From the NCBI GenBank assembly GCA_017935625.1, contig JAGBHC010000035.1, positions 1-48,454 on the forward strand: a DNA stretch of 48,454 nt, given 5' to 3'. A program made the translations under genes and the position numbers. Of the stretch, positions 15,880 through 24,965 are shown piece by piece (positions within the stretch are counted from its first letter, which is position 1; every line of letters starts with the position of its first letter). A model generated the notes under the pieces. That model saw only the letters and a program-made list of their open reading frames with translations, made no database searches and was not told the origin of the DNA. This DNA comes from Rikenellaceae bacterium (GTDB taxonomy: Bacteria; Bacteroidota; Bacteroidia; Bacteroidales; Rikenellaceae).

Positions 15880-18417
15880 ATGAAAAACGGAAGATACATA
15901 TACGCGCTGCTGCTGAGCGGAGTCCTCCTGCTGGCGGGTTCGTGCACCCGCGACCATGCGGACGGGGAGCAGGGCGGCACGCTGAAGCTCAGCGTAGCGG
16001 TAAGCCGCGACCTGAGCCGCGCCGTCGGCGACGACTGCACCGTGAACATCTGCAACGAAAACGGCGGCATCGTCCGCCAATGGCACGCGGTGGCGGAGAT
16101 TCCCGACAAGGTGTGGCTCGCCTCGGGCGACTACTGCGTGGAGGCGATGGCCGGCGTAAAGGCCGACGCCACGTTCGACGGCCCCTACTACTACGGCAAG
16201 CAGGACTTCACCATTTCGCCCACCACCGACGCCCGGGCCGACGTGGTGGCCACCATCGCCAACTCGATGGTCAAGATAACCTTCACCTCGGGTGTGGACC
16301 AATACCTGGAGAACTACAAGGCGACCCTCTCCAGCAGCAAGGCCTCGCTCGACTTCGACAACGCCACCGGCGAAGCCTACGGCTACTTCCTGCTGCCGGA
16401 GGGCGAAAACAAACTCGCATGGAGCTTCACCGGAACCAAGAAGGAGGGCGGGTCGCTCTCCAAGAGCGGTGAAATCACCGTACAGCCCGGCAAGCTCTAC
16501 TCCATGTCGTTCAGCTACACCTCGGCCGGTTCGGGACAGCTCGTCTTCGGCATCGAGATTTCCGACGCCGAGACGGCCGTGAACAACGACGTGAGCATCT
16601 ACGGCAAACCCGTCATCGACGGAGCCGGATTCGACCTGAGCGAAGTGCAGCAGTTCGCCGACAACGACTTTTCGGTGAGCGTGCGCACCGCAGCGGAACT
16701 CAAAACACTCACCGTGAGCGGCGAAACGCTGGGCGACGCATCGGGCGGCAACCTACTCACCGCAGAGGGCAAAGCCGCCCTCGAGGCCAAAGGCGTCTCC
16801 ATCAGCGGCGCGACCGAAAAGAGCGCGCAGGTGGTCTTCTCGAAAACCATCTTCGAGGCGCTCAACGCCGGCCGGTACTCCTTCAAAATCGAGGCCGTGT
16901 CGCAGCGCAACGACCAGCGCCCCGCTTCGGATGCGACCCTCTCCGTGAATATCGGCGCCCAACCCGCCACCATCGCCCTCGACGGCAAGGATATCGGCCA
17001 GGTGCAGAGCTGCACCCTCGGCGACAGCTTCACGCTTCTGGTCAGCGGCACCAGCGACCTGAGCACCGTCACCCTCTCCAACGCCGCGCTCTTCGGCGCC
17101 GCGCCGCTCGAAGTGCTGGGCAAAACCGCCACGGAACTCGCCGGCTACGGGGTGAGCGTATCGAAAACCAACGCCCGGAACCTGCGCATAACCGTAGAGG
17201 CCACGGCGCTGGCCAAACTGCCCGCCGGAGAGAACGCCATCGACATCGCGGTCACCGATGCGGTCCCCACCACCGCCAACGCCACCCTGCGCCTGAACGT
17301 GGTCAGCGCTGCGGGCGGAGTGACCGTCACCGACCTGGCCAACGCACCGGCCGCCATCATCAACAGCAACGTATGGGCTACCCACGCCACGCTCCGTGCC
17401 GTGGTATCGCCCCTGCCGGGAGCCGTCTACACCTTCTACTACGCCCCCGAGGCGCTCGCCAACCGCAGCGGTTCGTGGAGCGAAGCCGCCACCGTGCTTT
17501 CGGGCACGGCGCTCTCGGCCGAGGTCACGGGCCTCACCCCCGCCACCGTCTATGTCTATCGCGTGGGCATCGCCGTGGGCGGCCAGACCCAGTACAGCGA
17601 CACCTACACCTTCACCACCGACTCCACCGGAGAGCTGCCCGACAGGGGATTCGAAACCTGGACCGCCTCCAGCGACGGCAAATACTCCACACCCTACACC
17701 GACACCCCGTGGTGGGACAGCGGCAACGCCGGCTCCACGCTGCTGGGCGGCTCGTCCGTAATCTGCTATCCCGACGAGAGCTCGGCTCCCGCCGGCAGCA
17801 CCGGTTCGACCTCCGCCTGCCTGCACAGCCGATTCGTCGGCTTCGGGTCCATGGGTGCCTTCGCAGCCGGAAACCTCTTCAGCGGCTCGTTCGGCGGACG
17901 GGACGGCATGGGCGGATACATCCATCTGGGACGCCCCTTCACGGCCCGTCCCGAGAGCCTCTCCGGCTGGTGGAAATATACCCGCCAAACCATCAACCAG
18001 GTCAAGAACCAGCCCGACGGCGTAACCATCACCAAGGGGAGCACCCCCGATGCCGGAACCGTCTACGTCGTGCTGGGCGACTGGGGCAATGACAGCGAAT
18101 GGATGGCCGCCAACACCACCTCCGGCGGCGAAAAAGAGAAAGGTACGCCGACCAGCCCCATCGTGGTCAATACCACGCAGAAAATCTACTTCGATTTCAA
18201 GAACGACTCCCACGTGCTGGGCTGGGGACAGGTCATCGCCGACCAGACCATCGCCGACTGGACTCCGTTCAAGGCCGAGATAACGTACAGCGAGAGCGGC
18301 AAAACCCGCAAACCGACCCACATCGTCATCGTCTGCAGCGCCAGCATCTACGGCGACTACCTCACCGGCGGCGAAAACAGCATGCTGTGGCTGGACGACC
18401 TCGAACTCAACTATTAA
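15880..18417 (+). CDS. DUF4493 / FN3 / PCMD lipoprotein, 845 residues
   Basis: The largest forward-operon lipoprotein. Signal peptide with lipobox AGSC (Cys22). Order of domains: DUF4493 (about 30-220); two beta-sandwich modules starting at PVIDGAGFD and at ATIALDGKD; a fibronectin type III-like module (about 500-585, ending in a TFTTDSTG strand); and a C-terminal PCMD domain (putative carbohydrate metabolism domain, about 590-845) opening with DRGFETW and closing with SMLWLDDLELNY. The FN3-PCMD half is paralogous to the protein at 19599-21194, the DUF4493 half to the reverse 867-residue protein. PCMD folds resemble carbohydrate-binding beta sandwiches, so glycan binding at the surface is a fair but untested guess. 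Confidence 0.8.
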   Translation: MKNGRYIYALLLSGVLLLAGSCTRDHADGEQGGTLKLSVAVSRDLSRAVGDDCTVNICNENGGIVRQWHAVAEIPDKVWLASGDYCVEAMAGVKADATFDGPYYYGKQDFTISPTTDARADVVATIANSMVKITFTSGVDQYLENYKATLSSSKASLDFDNATGEAYGYFLLPEGENKLAWSFTGTKKEGGSLSKSGEITVQPGKLYSMSFSYTSAGSGQLVFGIEISDAETAVNNDVSIYGKPVIDGAGFDLSEVQQFADNDFSVSVRTAAELKTLTVSGETLGDASGGNLLTAEGKAALEAKGVSISGATEKSAQVVFSKTIFEALNAGRYSFKIEAVSQRNDQRPASDATLSVNIGAQPATIALDGKDIGQVQSCTLGDSFTLLVSGTSDLSTVTLSNAALFGAAPLEVLGKTATELAGYGVSVSKTNARNLRITVEATALAKLPAGENAIDIAVTDAVPTTANATLRLNVVSAAGGVTVTDLANAPAAIINSNVWATHATLRAVVSPLPGAVYTFYYAPEALANRSGSWSEAATVLSGTALSAEVTGLTPATVYVYRVGIAVGGQTQYSDTYTFTTDSTGELPDRGFETWTASSDGKYSTPYTDTPWWDSGNAGSTLLGGSSVICYPDESSAPAGSTGSTSACLHSRFVGFGSMGAFAAGNLFSGSFGGRDGMGGYIHLGRPFTARPESLSGWWKYTRQTINQVKNQPDGVTITKGSTPDAGTVYVVLGDWGNDSEWMAANTTSGGEKEKGTPTSPIVVNTTQKIYFDFKNDSHVLGWGQVIADQTIADWTPFKAEITYSESGKTRKPTHIVIVCSASIYGDYLTGGENSMLWLDDLELNY

Positions 18418-18439
18418 ACCCGAATCCCCGAACAGAGAG

Positions 18440-19552
18440 ATGAAACGCATACTCAGCGCAATCGTGATACTCATCGCAGGGGCGTTCCAGGCCATCGGCC
18501 AGGAGCGCCCCCCGGTGGTTTTCAACGTCAATAACTTCAATGTAAACGTCAATATTCCCGACTCGGTGCTGGGGAAAATCTACGGCAGCGGCCTGCTCGC
18601 GACCAAGACGTCCGCCGCCGACTCCCTCTCCGCCGCCCGCGACGCAATCACCCGGGCGGCCCAGCAGGCGGCCCGCGAAGCGGCGGCACAGGCCGTGGCG
18701 CAGATAGCGGAGCAGTCGTCGCAGAGCGCGCTGGCGGCCGTGGCGCAGGGAGAGGCGGAGCCATCCGACTCGCTGGGCCCGCTCTCCGAAATGCAGCCGG
18801 TCCCCATGGACACCTCCGCCATCGCCCGGAATCCCAAACTCAAGGAGAAAGGACACTCGTGGTGGCGAATCTACCACCGCAACCGCGAACGCGGACTGGA
18901 GTTCCTCAACGACAAGTTCGTCCCCAAGGGACAGTGGATAGGCGGTCTGTCGGTCTCCTACTCCGAACACACCAACGAAGACTACGAATTCATCGTCATC
19001 GACGGCATCAACAGCAACGGCTACACCCTCAGCGTCAGCCCGCTGGTAGCCTACGCCTTCAAGGACAACCTCGCGGCCGGAGGCCGTTTCGCCTACAAAC
19101 GCAGCTTCCTGAAAATCGACGCCGCCGACCTGGACATCGAGGACCTCGACATGAGCGTCAATAACTATTATCAGCTCAAGCAGAGCTTCTCCACGCTGGC
19201 CATCCTGCGCAACTACATCCCCCTGGGGCGCAGCAAACGGTTCGCCGTCTTCAACGAAATGCAGCTGGGCGTGGGCATCGGGCAGTCGAAAATCGTCAAG
19301 GGCCTGGGCGAAGAGGACATGACCGGCACCTATGAGAAAAACTACGAACTCTCGATAGGCATGTCGCCGGGCATCGTGGCCTTCTACAACAACAACTTCG
19401 CCGTGGAGGTATCCATCGGCGTACTGGGATTCAACTACGGATACACCAAGCAGATAAAGGACCAGGTCTACAAAGGCAGCCGCCAGACCAGCGCCCTGAA
19501 CTTCAAGATAAACCTCTTCTCCATCAGCCTCGGCGTGGCCTGCTACCTCTAA
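18440..19552 (+). CDS. Predicted outer-membrane beta-barrel protein
   Basis: A 370-residue protein with a cleavable signal peptide (MKRILSAIVILIAGAFQAIG) and no lipobox. Residues of about 60-110 are alanine-rich and helical (repeated AAR, AAQ, AQ). The rest, from about 165, alternates polar and aromatic residues in strands such as WIGGLSVSYSEHTNEDY, LSVSPLVAYAFKDN and AGGRFAYKRSF. It ends with a hydrophobic strand LFSISLGVACYL, as expected of a small outer-membrane barrel. It sits between two PCMD lipoproteins, 22 bases after one and 46 before the other, so it is probably the membrane partner of the lipoproteins. No named family was recognised beyond a porin-like barrel. Confidence 0.7.
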   Translation: MKRILSAIVILIAGAFQAIGQERPPVVFNVNNFNVNVNIPDSVLGKIYGSGLLATKTSAADSLSAARDAITRAAQQAAREAAAQAVAQIAEQSSQSALAAVAQGEAEPSDSLGPLSEMQPVPMDTSAIARNPKLKEKGHSWWRIYHRNRERGLEFLNDKFVPKGQWIGGLSVSYSEHTNEDYEFIVIDGINSNGYTLSVSPLVAYAFKDNLAAGGRFAYKRSFLKIDAADLDIEDLDMSVNNYYQLKQSFSTLAILRNYIPLGRSKRFAVFNEMQLGVGIGQSKIVKGLGEEDMTGTYEKNYELSIGMSPGIVAFYNNNFAVEVSIGVLGFNYGYTKQIKDQVYKGSRQTSALNFKINLFSISLGVACYL

Positions 19553-19598
19553 AAGGACCGCTCCGGACAACGAATCAAGCGAATACTCTGAAAGTGTC

Positions 19599-21194
19599 AT
19601 GAACAAAACGGGCAACATATCGAAAATTCTTCTGACGGCGGCACTGTCGCTTCTGGCGGGCGCCTGCATCAAGAACGACATCCCCTATCCCAGAATCCAG
19701 GCGGCCATCACGGCGTTCGAGGTCTACGGACAGACCGCCGCCGCGGTCATCAACACCGACCGGCAGACCGTCACGGTCGATATCGCCGACACGGTGGACA
19801 TCGAAAAGGTCCACCTCAAAACGGTTTCGCTCACCGACAAGGCCGTCAGCTCCATCCCCATCGTCTCGCCGCTCGACCTCTCGTCGCCTCTGGAGGTGAC
19901 GCTCAGCCTCTACCAGGACTACGTGTGGACCATCACGGCCACCCAGACCGTCGAGCGGGCATTCGAGGTGGCCAATCAGGTGGGCGTAGCCCAAATCGAC
20001 CACGACAACCGGGTGGCCATCGCCATGGTGACGCCCGAAACCGACCTGAGCGACATCACCGTCACCCGCCTCGTGCTCGGCCCCAAGAACATCACCACCA
20101 TCACCCCCGACCCCACGGCCCTCAAGGACTTCACCTCCGGACGCAAGGTGACGGTCCTCTACCGCGACAAGGTCGAGGAGTGGACCCTCTACGTGGCCCA
20201 CACCCAGGTGACGGCCACCGTGGGGCAAATCGACGCCTGGGCCCGCGTGGCCTGGCTCACCGGTTCGGGACAGAACGGCGCCGACCTCGGATTCCAGATT
20301 CGCAAGGCCTCCTCCCAGGAGTGGACGACCCTCCCCTCGTCGCAGGTCACCGTCAGCGGCGGCACCATCAGCGCCCGCGCGACGGGACTCGACCCCCAGA
20401 CCGAATACGTCTGCCGCGCCTACTCCGGCGACAGCTACAGCGCCGAGAGCACCTTCACCACCGAGGCCGAAACCCCGCTCACCGACGGCGGCTTCGAACA
20501 GTGGCACATGGGCGGCGACTCGGGTTCCTCCACCTGGTGGAAGCCCTGGGAACAGGGCGGCACCTCGTTCTGGGACAGCGGAAACAAGGGTTCGGCCATC
20601 ATGAACGAGATGATAACCTACCCCACCGAGGATACCCCCACGGGCCAGGGCCGCGGCGTCTACATGGAGACCAAATACGTAAATGTCTTCGGCGTGGGCA
20701 AACTGGCCGCCGGCAACATCTTCACGGGCACCTTCGTCAAGGTGGACGGCACCAACGGCGTGCTCAACTTCGGCCGCCCCTTCACCTCCCGCCCCACGCG
20801 CCTGAAAGGCTACTTCAAATATTCGCCCATGCCCATCGACCGCACCAACGACGAATGGGAGAGCCTCAAGGGACGCATGGACAGCTGCCACATCTACGTG
20901 GTGCTCGGCGACTGGAGCGAACCGGTGGAGATACGCACCAAGCCCTCCGACCGCAAACTGCTCGACATCGCGGGCGACCCCCGCATCATCGCCTACGGCG
21001 AACTGATATGCGGAAAGGAGGTCGCGACCTGGCAGGCTTTCGACATCGAACTGCAATACCGCTCCACCTCCCGCCGTCCCACCCAGATTATCGTCTGCGC
21101 CGCCGCCAGCAAATACGGCGACTACTTCACCGGCGGCGTGGGCAGCAAGATGTACGTGGACGAATTCACCCTGGAGTACGATTACGACGACTGA
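19599..21194 (+). CDS. FN3 / PCMD lipoprotein, 531 residues
   Basis: The last gene of the forward operon. Signal peptide with lipobox AGAC (Cys23). An N-terminal pair of beta modules (about 30-200) is followed by a fibronectin type III-like module (about 205-285, ending STFTTEAET). A C-terminal PCMD domain starts at DGGFEQWHMGG and contains WWKPWEQGGTSFWDSGNKG, the conserved RPTRLKGYFKYSP block and the closing SKMYVDEFTLEY. Its C-terminal half is paralogous to the 845-residue protein. DUF4493 is absent here. Related FN3-PCMD proteins are widespread in Bacteroidales without known function. The next gene starts 78 bases later with its own promoter. Confidence 0.8.
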   Translation: MNKTGNISKILLTAALSLLAGACIKNDIPYPRIQAAITAFEVYGQTAAAVINTDRQTVTVDIADTVDIEKVHLKTVSLTDKAVSSIPIVSPLDLSSPLEVTLSLYQDYVWTITATQTVERAFEVANQVGVAQIDHDNRVAIAMVTPETDLSDITVTRLVLGPKNITTITPDPTALKDFTSGRKVTVLYRDKVEEWTLYVAHTQVTATVGQIDAWARVAWLTGSGQNGADLGFQIRKASSQEWTTLPSSQVTVSGGTISARATGLDPQTEYVCRAYSGDSYSAESTFTTEAETPLTDGGFEQWHMGGDSGSSTWWKPWEQGGTSFWDSGNKGSAIMNEMITYPTEDTPTGQGRGVYMETKYVNVFGVGKLAAGNIFTGTFVKVDGTNGVLNFGRPFTSRPTRLKGYFKYSPMPIDRTNDEWESLKGRMDSCHIYVVLGDWSEPVEIRTKPSDRKLLDIAGDPRIIAYGELICGKEVATWQAFDIELQYRSTSRRPTQIIVCAAASKYGDYFTGGVGSKMYVDEFTLEYDYDD

Positions 21195-21220
21195 CCCCGG
21201 CGCCGTTGCCGAAAGATTGC

Positions 21221-21228
21221 TATCTTTG
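21221..21228 (+). promoter_or_regulatory. -7 box ahead of the antiporter gene
   Basis: TATCTTTG, an exact match to TAnnTTTG, 44 bases before the ATG at 21273. No TTG or TTTG lies at the usual distance upstream, so the -33 part is weak. Confidence 0.5.
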
Positions 21229-21272
21229 CACCGTCGGGGCACTCTGCGCCCCTGTAAAACGAAAGACTCATC

Positions 21273-22253
21273 ATGAATATCCTGCTGCTACTGACAGGCC
21301 TGCTGCTCATTCTGGCCGGTGCGAACTTTCTGACCGACGGTTCGGCCTCCCTCGCCCAGCGATTCCGCGTTCCCGAATTCATCATCGGCCTCACCATCGT
21401 CGCGATGGGCACCTCCGCCCCCGAACTGGTGGTCAGCCTGCTGTCGGCCATCGACGGGGCGAGCGACATCGCCATCGGCAACGTCGTCGGCTCCAACCTG
21501 TTCAACACGCTGCTCATTCTCGGCGTCACGGCGCTCCTGCGCCCCATACCCCTCTCGCGCAACAATATCCGCCGCGACATCCCCATGGGTGCGGCCGTCT
21601 CGCTGCTGCTCATGTTCATGCTCTGCGACCGCTGGATAACCGGCGCCCCCGCCGAACGCATCAGCCGGGCGGAGGGTGCCGTACTGCTGCTGCTCTTCGC
21701 ACTCTTCATGTGGCACTCGCTGCGCGACGCCGCACGGCCCGGCACGCCGCACGCCGCGGGGACACCCCCCGCCGAAACGGCATCCGCTCCGGCCAAACCG
21801 ATTCCGGTGTGGCTCACCGTCGTCATGATAGCGGGCGGACTGGCCGGCCTCATCTTCGGCGGCCGGCTCTTCCTGCAGAGCGCCACCGCCCTGGCCCGCA
21901 GCCTCGGAGTGAGCGAATCGGTGATAGCCATCACCCTGGTCGCCGGAGGCACCTCGCTGCCCGAACTGGCCGCCTCGGTGGTCTCGGCCGTCAAGGGACG
22001 CACCGGACTGGCCCTGGGCAACGTGGTGGGGTCCAACATCTTCAACATCCTGTTCATCCTGGGAGTCAGCTCGCTCGTCTCGCCGCTCACCCCGGGTTCG
22101 GTCTCGTTCTACGACACGGCCATGGTGACCGTGTCGGCACTGCTGCTGCTGGCCACCGCCTTCACCTTCCGCCGCAAGGAGATAGACCGCATCGAAGGGG
22201 TGCTCTTTCTGCTCATCTACGTCGTCTATATCGTCCGGCTCGTACTCCGATAA
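21273..22253 (+). CDS. Calcium/sodium antiporter, YrbG family
   Basis: A 326-residue inner-membrane cation exchanger of the CaCA superfamily (YrbG-like). The two inverted alpha repeats that form the ion path are clear: GTSAPELVVSLLSA with GNVVGSNLFN in the first half, and GGTSLPELAASVVSA with GNVVGSNIFN in the second, each Glu being the predicted ion ligand. About ten hydrophobic segments are visible, with an Ala/Pro-rich cytoplasmic loop in the middle (about 155-180). It probably moves Ca2+ out against Na+ or H+. It is transcribed alone, between the DUF4493 operon and the B12 riboswitch. Confidence 0.92.
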   Translation: MNILLLLTGLLLILAGANFLTDGSASLAQRFRVPEFIIGLTIVAMGTSAPELVVSLLSAIDGASDIAIGNVVGSNLFNTLLILGVTALLRPIPLSRNNIRRDIPMGAAVSLLLMFMLCDRWITGAPAERISRAEGAVLLLLFALFMWHSLRDAARPGTPHAAGTPPAETASAPAKPIPVWLTVVMIAGGLAGLIFGGRLFLQSATALARSLGVSESVIAITLVAGGTSLPELAASVVSAVKGRTGLALGNVVGSNIFNILFILGVSSLVSPLTPGSVSFYDTAMVTVSALLLLATAFTFRRKEIDRIEGVLFLLIYVVYIVRLVLR

Positions 22254-22369
22254 GTTTTCCGCCGGCGCCCGGGAGGCTATCTCGCTCTGCCCCAACCGCG
22301 ATTCCCGAAATGTTGATAACTTGTGCAAAAAAACGGGGGAGAGAGGTAGCGAACCCCTGACATAGTCCG

Positions 22370-22377
22370 TAAATTTG
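22370..22377 (+). promoter_or_regulatory. -7 box ahead of the B12 riboswitch
   Basis: TAAATTTG matches TAnnTTTG and would start transcription a few bases before the riboswitch at 22381. A clear -33 box is not visible. Confidence 0.5.
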
Positions 22378-22380
22378 TCT

Positions 22381-22570
22381 ACGGTATACGGTTCCGGAGC
22401 GAACTTCCACGCCGCTCCGGTGAAAAGGGAACTCCTGTGAAAGTCAGGGACTATCCCCGTAGCTGTAAGTCCGAAACACCCTTCGTGCCCGCAGCGGCCA
22501 CTGTTTCCCCGCGAGACGGGAAGGCCGGCACGAAGCGCGGACGAGTCAGAAGACCTGCCGTAGAACCGAT
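22381..22570 (+). promoter_or_regulatory. Cobalamin (B12) riboswitch ahead of nrdDG
   Basis: The canonical elements are in order: closing stem P1 CGGTTC (22389-22394) / GAACCG (22563-22568); stem CCGGAGCG / CGCTCCGG within 22394-22420; the conserved core GGTGAAAAGGGAA, then GTGAAAGTC, CCCCGTAGCTGTAAG; and the B12 box GAGTCAGAAGACCTGCC (22543-22559). Binding of adenosylcobalamin to this class normally lowers expression of the downstream gene. The aptamer lies about 265 bases ahead of the nrdD start, with further hairpins in between, so the expression platform may act on transcription; that part is inference. Confidence 0.93.
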
Positions 22571-22835
22571 GCTATTCGGAGCTTTCGGGTCGAAGAGCTT
22601 TAGAAAGGAGTACAGAACATGCGAGCGGACGCCGCCGCACAGGACGCAGCGGGCGGCCGAAGCCCCCGAATCGCCGGCCGACATCTCTTTTTTACAGCTT
22701 TTCCCGTCGGATGGAGAGACGCTCGGAGAGGATACCCCCTCTTCGACGGCATTTCGTCTCCCCCGCCGTCTCCGCCCCGAAAGCAGCATGCGACGGATGC
22801 GTTACGACGAAATAACAATAGAAAAAAGATAGATT
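22571..22835 (+). other. Long nrdD leader after the riboswitch
   Basis: Between aptamer and nrdD lie two hairpins (CGGCCG 22654-22659 / 22675-22680, followed 7 bases later by six T; and GAGACG 22716-22721 / CGTCTC 22755-22760). There is also a short frame starting at ATG 22619 behind a strong AAAGGAG (22604-22610). That frame (83 codons, ending at 22870) overlaps the nrdD start out of frame and has no recognisable family. It may be a leader peptide or chance. Confidence 0.4.
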
Positions 22836-24965
22836 ATGAGCGGAACCGAAATTTTCATCACCAAGCGTGACGGCAAACGGGAGTTTTTCTCCCTCGACAA
22901 AATCAAGAACGCCATCGCCAAAGCCTTCCTCTCCGTGGGCAGCTTCGCGACCCAGGAGGACATGACGGCCATACTCAGCCGCGTCTCCATCTCGGACGGC
23001 ATGAGCGTGGAGGAGATTCAGAACCAGGTGGAGGTGGCTCTCATGGCCGAACGCTACTACAACGTGGCCAAATCCTTCATGCTCTATCGCCAGAAACACC
23101 TCGAGGACCGCGAGACCCGCGACAAGCTCCAGTTCCTCATCAACTACTGCGAGGCCAAGAACCCCGCCACCGGCAGCAAGTACGACGCCAACGCCAACGT
23201 CGAGAACAAGAACATCGCCACCCTCATCGGCGAACTGCCCAAGAGCAACTTCATCCGCCTCAACCGGCGCCTGCTGTGCGACCGGCTGCGGGAGATGTAC
23301 GGCAAGGAGTTCGCCGACCGCTACCTCACCCTGCTGGGCAACCACTTCATCTACAAGAACGACGAGACCTCGCTGGCCAACTACTGCGCCAGCATCACCA
23401 TGTATCCATGGCTCATCGGCGGCACCAAGTCCATCGGCGGCAATTCGTCGGCGCCCACCAACCTCAAGAGTTTCTGCGGCGGATTCGTCAATATGGTCTT
23501 CATCGTCTCGAGCATGCTCAGCGGCGCCTGCGCCACCCCCGAATTCCTGATGTACCTCAACTACTTCATCGGGCTCGAATACGGCCAGGACTACTACCTG
23601 CACCCCGAACGGCAGGCCGACCTCTCGCTGCGCAAGCGCTCCATCGACAAGGCCGTCACCGACTGCTTCGAACAAATCGTCTATTCCATCAACCAGCCCA
23701 CCGGCGCACGGAACTTCCAGGCCGTGTTCTGGAACGTGGCCTACTACGACCGCTACTATTTCCAGAGCCTGTTCGAGAACTTCGTCTTCCCCGACGGCAG
23801 CAAGCCCCACTGGGAGTCGCTGAGCTGGCTTCAGAAACGTTTCATGAAGTGGTTCAACGCCGAACGCACCAAGACCGTGCTCACCTTCCCCGTGGAGACC
23901 ATGGCGCTGCTGACCAAGGACGGTGACGTGATGGACAAGGAGTGGGGCGACTTCACCGCCGAAATGTATGCCGAGGGACACTCGTTCTTCACCTACATGA
24001 GCGACAACGCCGACTCGCTGAGCAGCTGCTGCCGCCTGAGAAACGAGATTCAGGACAACGGCTTCAGCTACACCCTCGGCGCGGGCGGCGTATCGACCGG
24101 CTCCAAGAGCGTGCTGACCATCAACCTCAACCGCTGCATCCAGCATGCCGTCAAGTCGGGCCTGCCCTACACCAAGTTCCTGGAAGAGGTAATCGACCTG
24201 GTGCACAAGGTGCAGCTGGGCTACAACGAAAACCTCAAGGAGCTCTACCGCAAGGGCATGCTGCCCCTCTTCGACGCAGGCTACATCAACATGAACCGCC
24301 AGTACCTGACCATCGGCGTGAACGGACTGGTGGAGGCCGCCGAATTCCTCGGACTGGAAATCACCGACAATCCCAAGTACCTGGCCTTCGTGCAGGAGGT
24401 GCTGGGACTGGTCGAGAAATACAACAAGAAGTACCGCAGCAAGGAGGTGCTCTTCAACTGCGAGATGATTCCGGCCGAAAACGTGGGCGTGAAACATGCC
24501 AAGTGGGACCGCGAGGACGGCTACTTCGTCCCCCGCGACTGCTACAACAGCTACTTCTACGTGGTGGAGGACACCACGCTGAACGTCATCGACAAGTTCC
24601 GCATGCACGGCCGACCCTACATCGAGCACCTGACCGGCGGCTCGGCCCTGCACATGAACCTGGAGGAGCACCTCTCCCGCGAACAGTACCGCCAGCTGCT
24701 GCGCGTCGCCGCCGTGGAGGGTTGCAACTACTTCACCTTCAACATTCCGAACACCGTCTGCAACGAATGCGGGCACATCGACAAGCGTTACCTCAAGGAG
24801 TGTCCCGAATGCCACAGCAAGAACGTGGACTACCTGACCCGCGTCATCGGCTACATGAAGCGCGTGAGCAACTTCTCGCACCAGCGCCAGCTGGAGGAGC
24901 GCCGCCGCTACTACCGCCGTGCGGGCGAAGAACTCGAACGACCCGCCGCAGAGAAAAATGCTTAA
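22836..24965 (+). CDS. nrdD: Anaerobic ribonucleoside-triphosphate reductase, class III
   Basis: Oxygen-sensitive glycyl-radical enzyme that makes dNTPs from NTPs. In order: an N-terminal ATP-cone (TKRDGKREFFSLDKI, about 8-100) for allosteric activity control; the reductase barrel with SSCCRLRNEI and the finger-loop region; a C-terminal zinc site with CNEC and CPEC pairs; and the glycyl-radical loop RVIGYM with the predicted radical Gly672. Length (709 residues) is normal. It overlaps nrdG by 8 bases, and the two form an operon under the B12 riboswitch. Control by B12 only makes sense if the cell also has a B12-dependent class II reductase (NrdJ), which is not in this window. Confidence 0.96.
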   Translation: MSGTEIFITKRDGKREFFSLDKIKNAIAKAFLSVGSFATQEDMTAILSRVSISDGMSVEEIQNQVEVALMAERYYNVAKSFMLYRQKHLEDRETRDKLQFLINYCEAKNPATGSKYDANANVENKNIATLIGELPKSNFIRLNRRLLCDRLREMYGKEFADRYLTLLGNHFIYKNDETSLANYCASITMYPWLIGGTKSIGGNSSAPTNLKSFCGGFVNMVFIVSSMLSGACATPEFLMYLNYFIGLEYGQDYYLHPERQADLSLRKRSIDKAVTDCFEQIVYSINQPTGARNFQAVFWNVAYYDRYYFQSLFENFVFPDGSKPHWESLSWLQKRFMKWFNAERTKTVLTFPVETMALLTKDGDVMDKEWGDFTAEMYAEGHSFFTYMSDNADSLSSCCRLRNEIQDNGFSYTLGAGGVSTGSKSVLTINLNRCIQHAVKSGLPYTKFLEEVIDLVHKVQLGYNENLKELYRKGMLPLFDAGYINMNRQYLTIGVNGLVEAAEFLGLEITDNPKYLAFVQEVLGLVEKYNKKYRSKEVLFNCEMIPAENVGVKHAKWDREDGYFVPRDCYNSYFYVVEDTTLNVIDKFRMHGRPYIEHLTGGSALHMNLEEHLSREQYRQLLRVAAVEGCNYFTFNIPNTVCNECGHIDKRYLKECPECHSKNVDYLTRVIGYMKRVSNFSHQRQLEERRRYYRRAGEELERPAAEKNA

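Noticed and set aside
22437-22832. Forward open frame of 131 codons through the riboswitch
   Set aside because: It crosses the conserved core and B12 box of the cobalamin riboswitch; an RNA element explains this sequence better.
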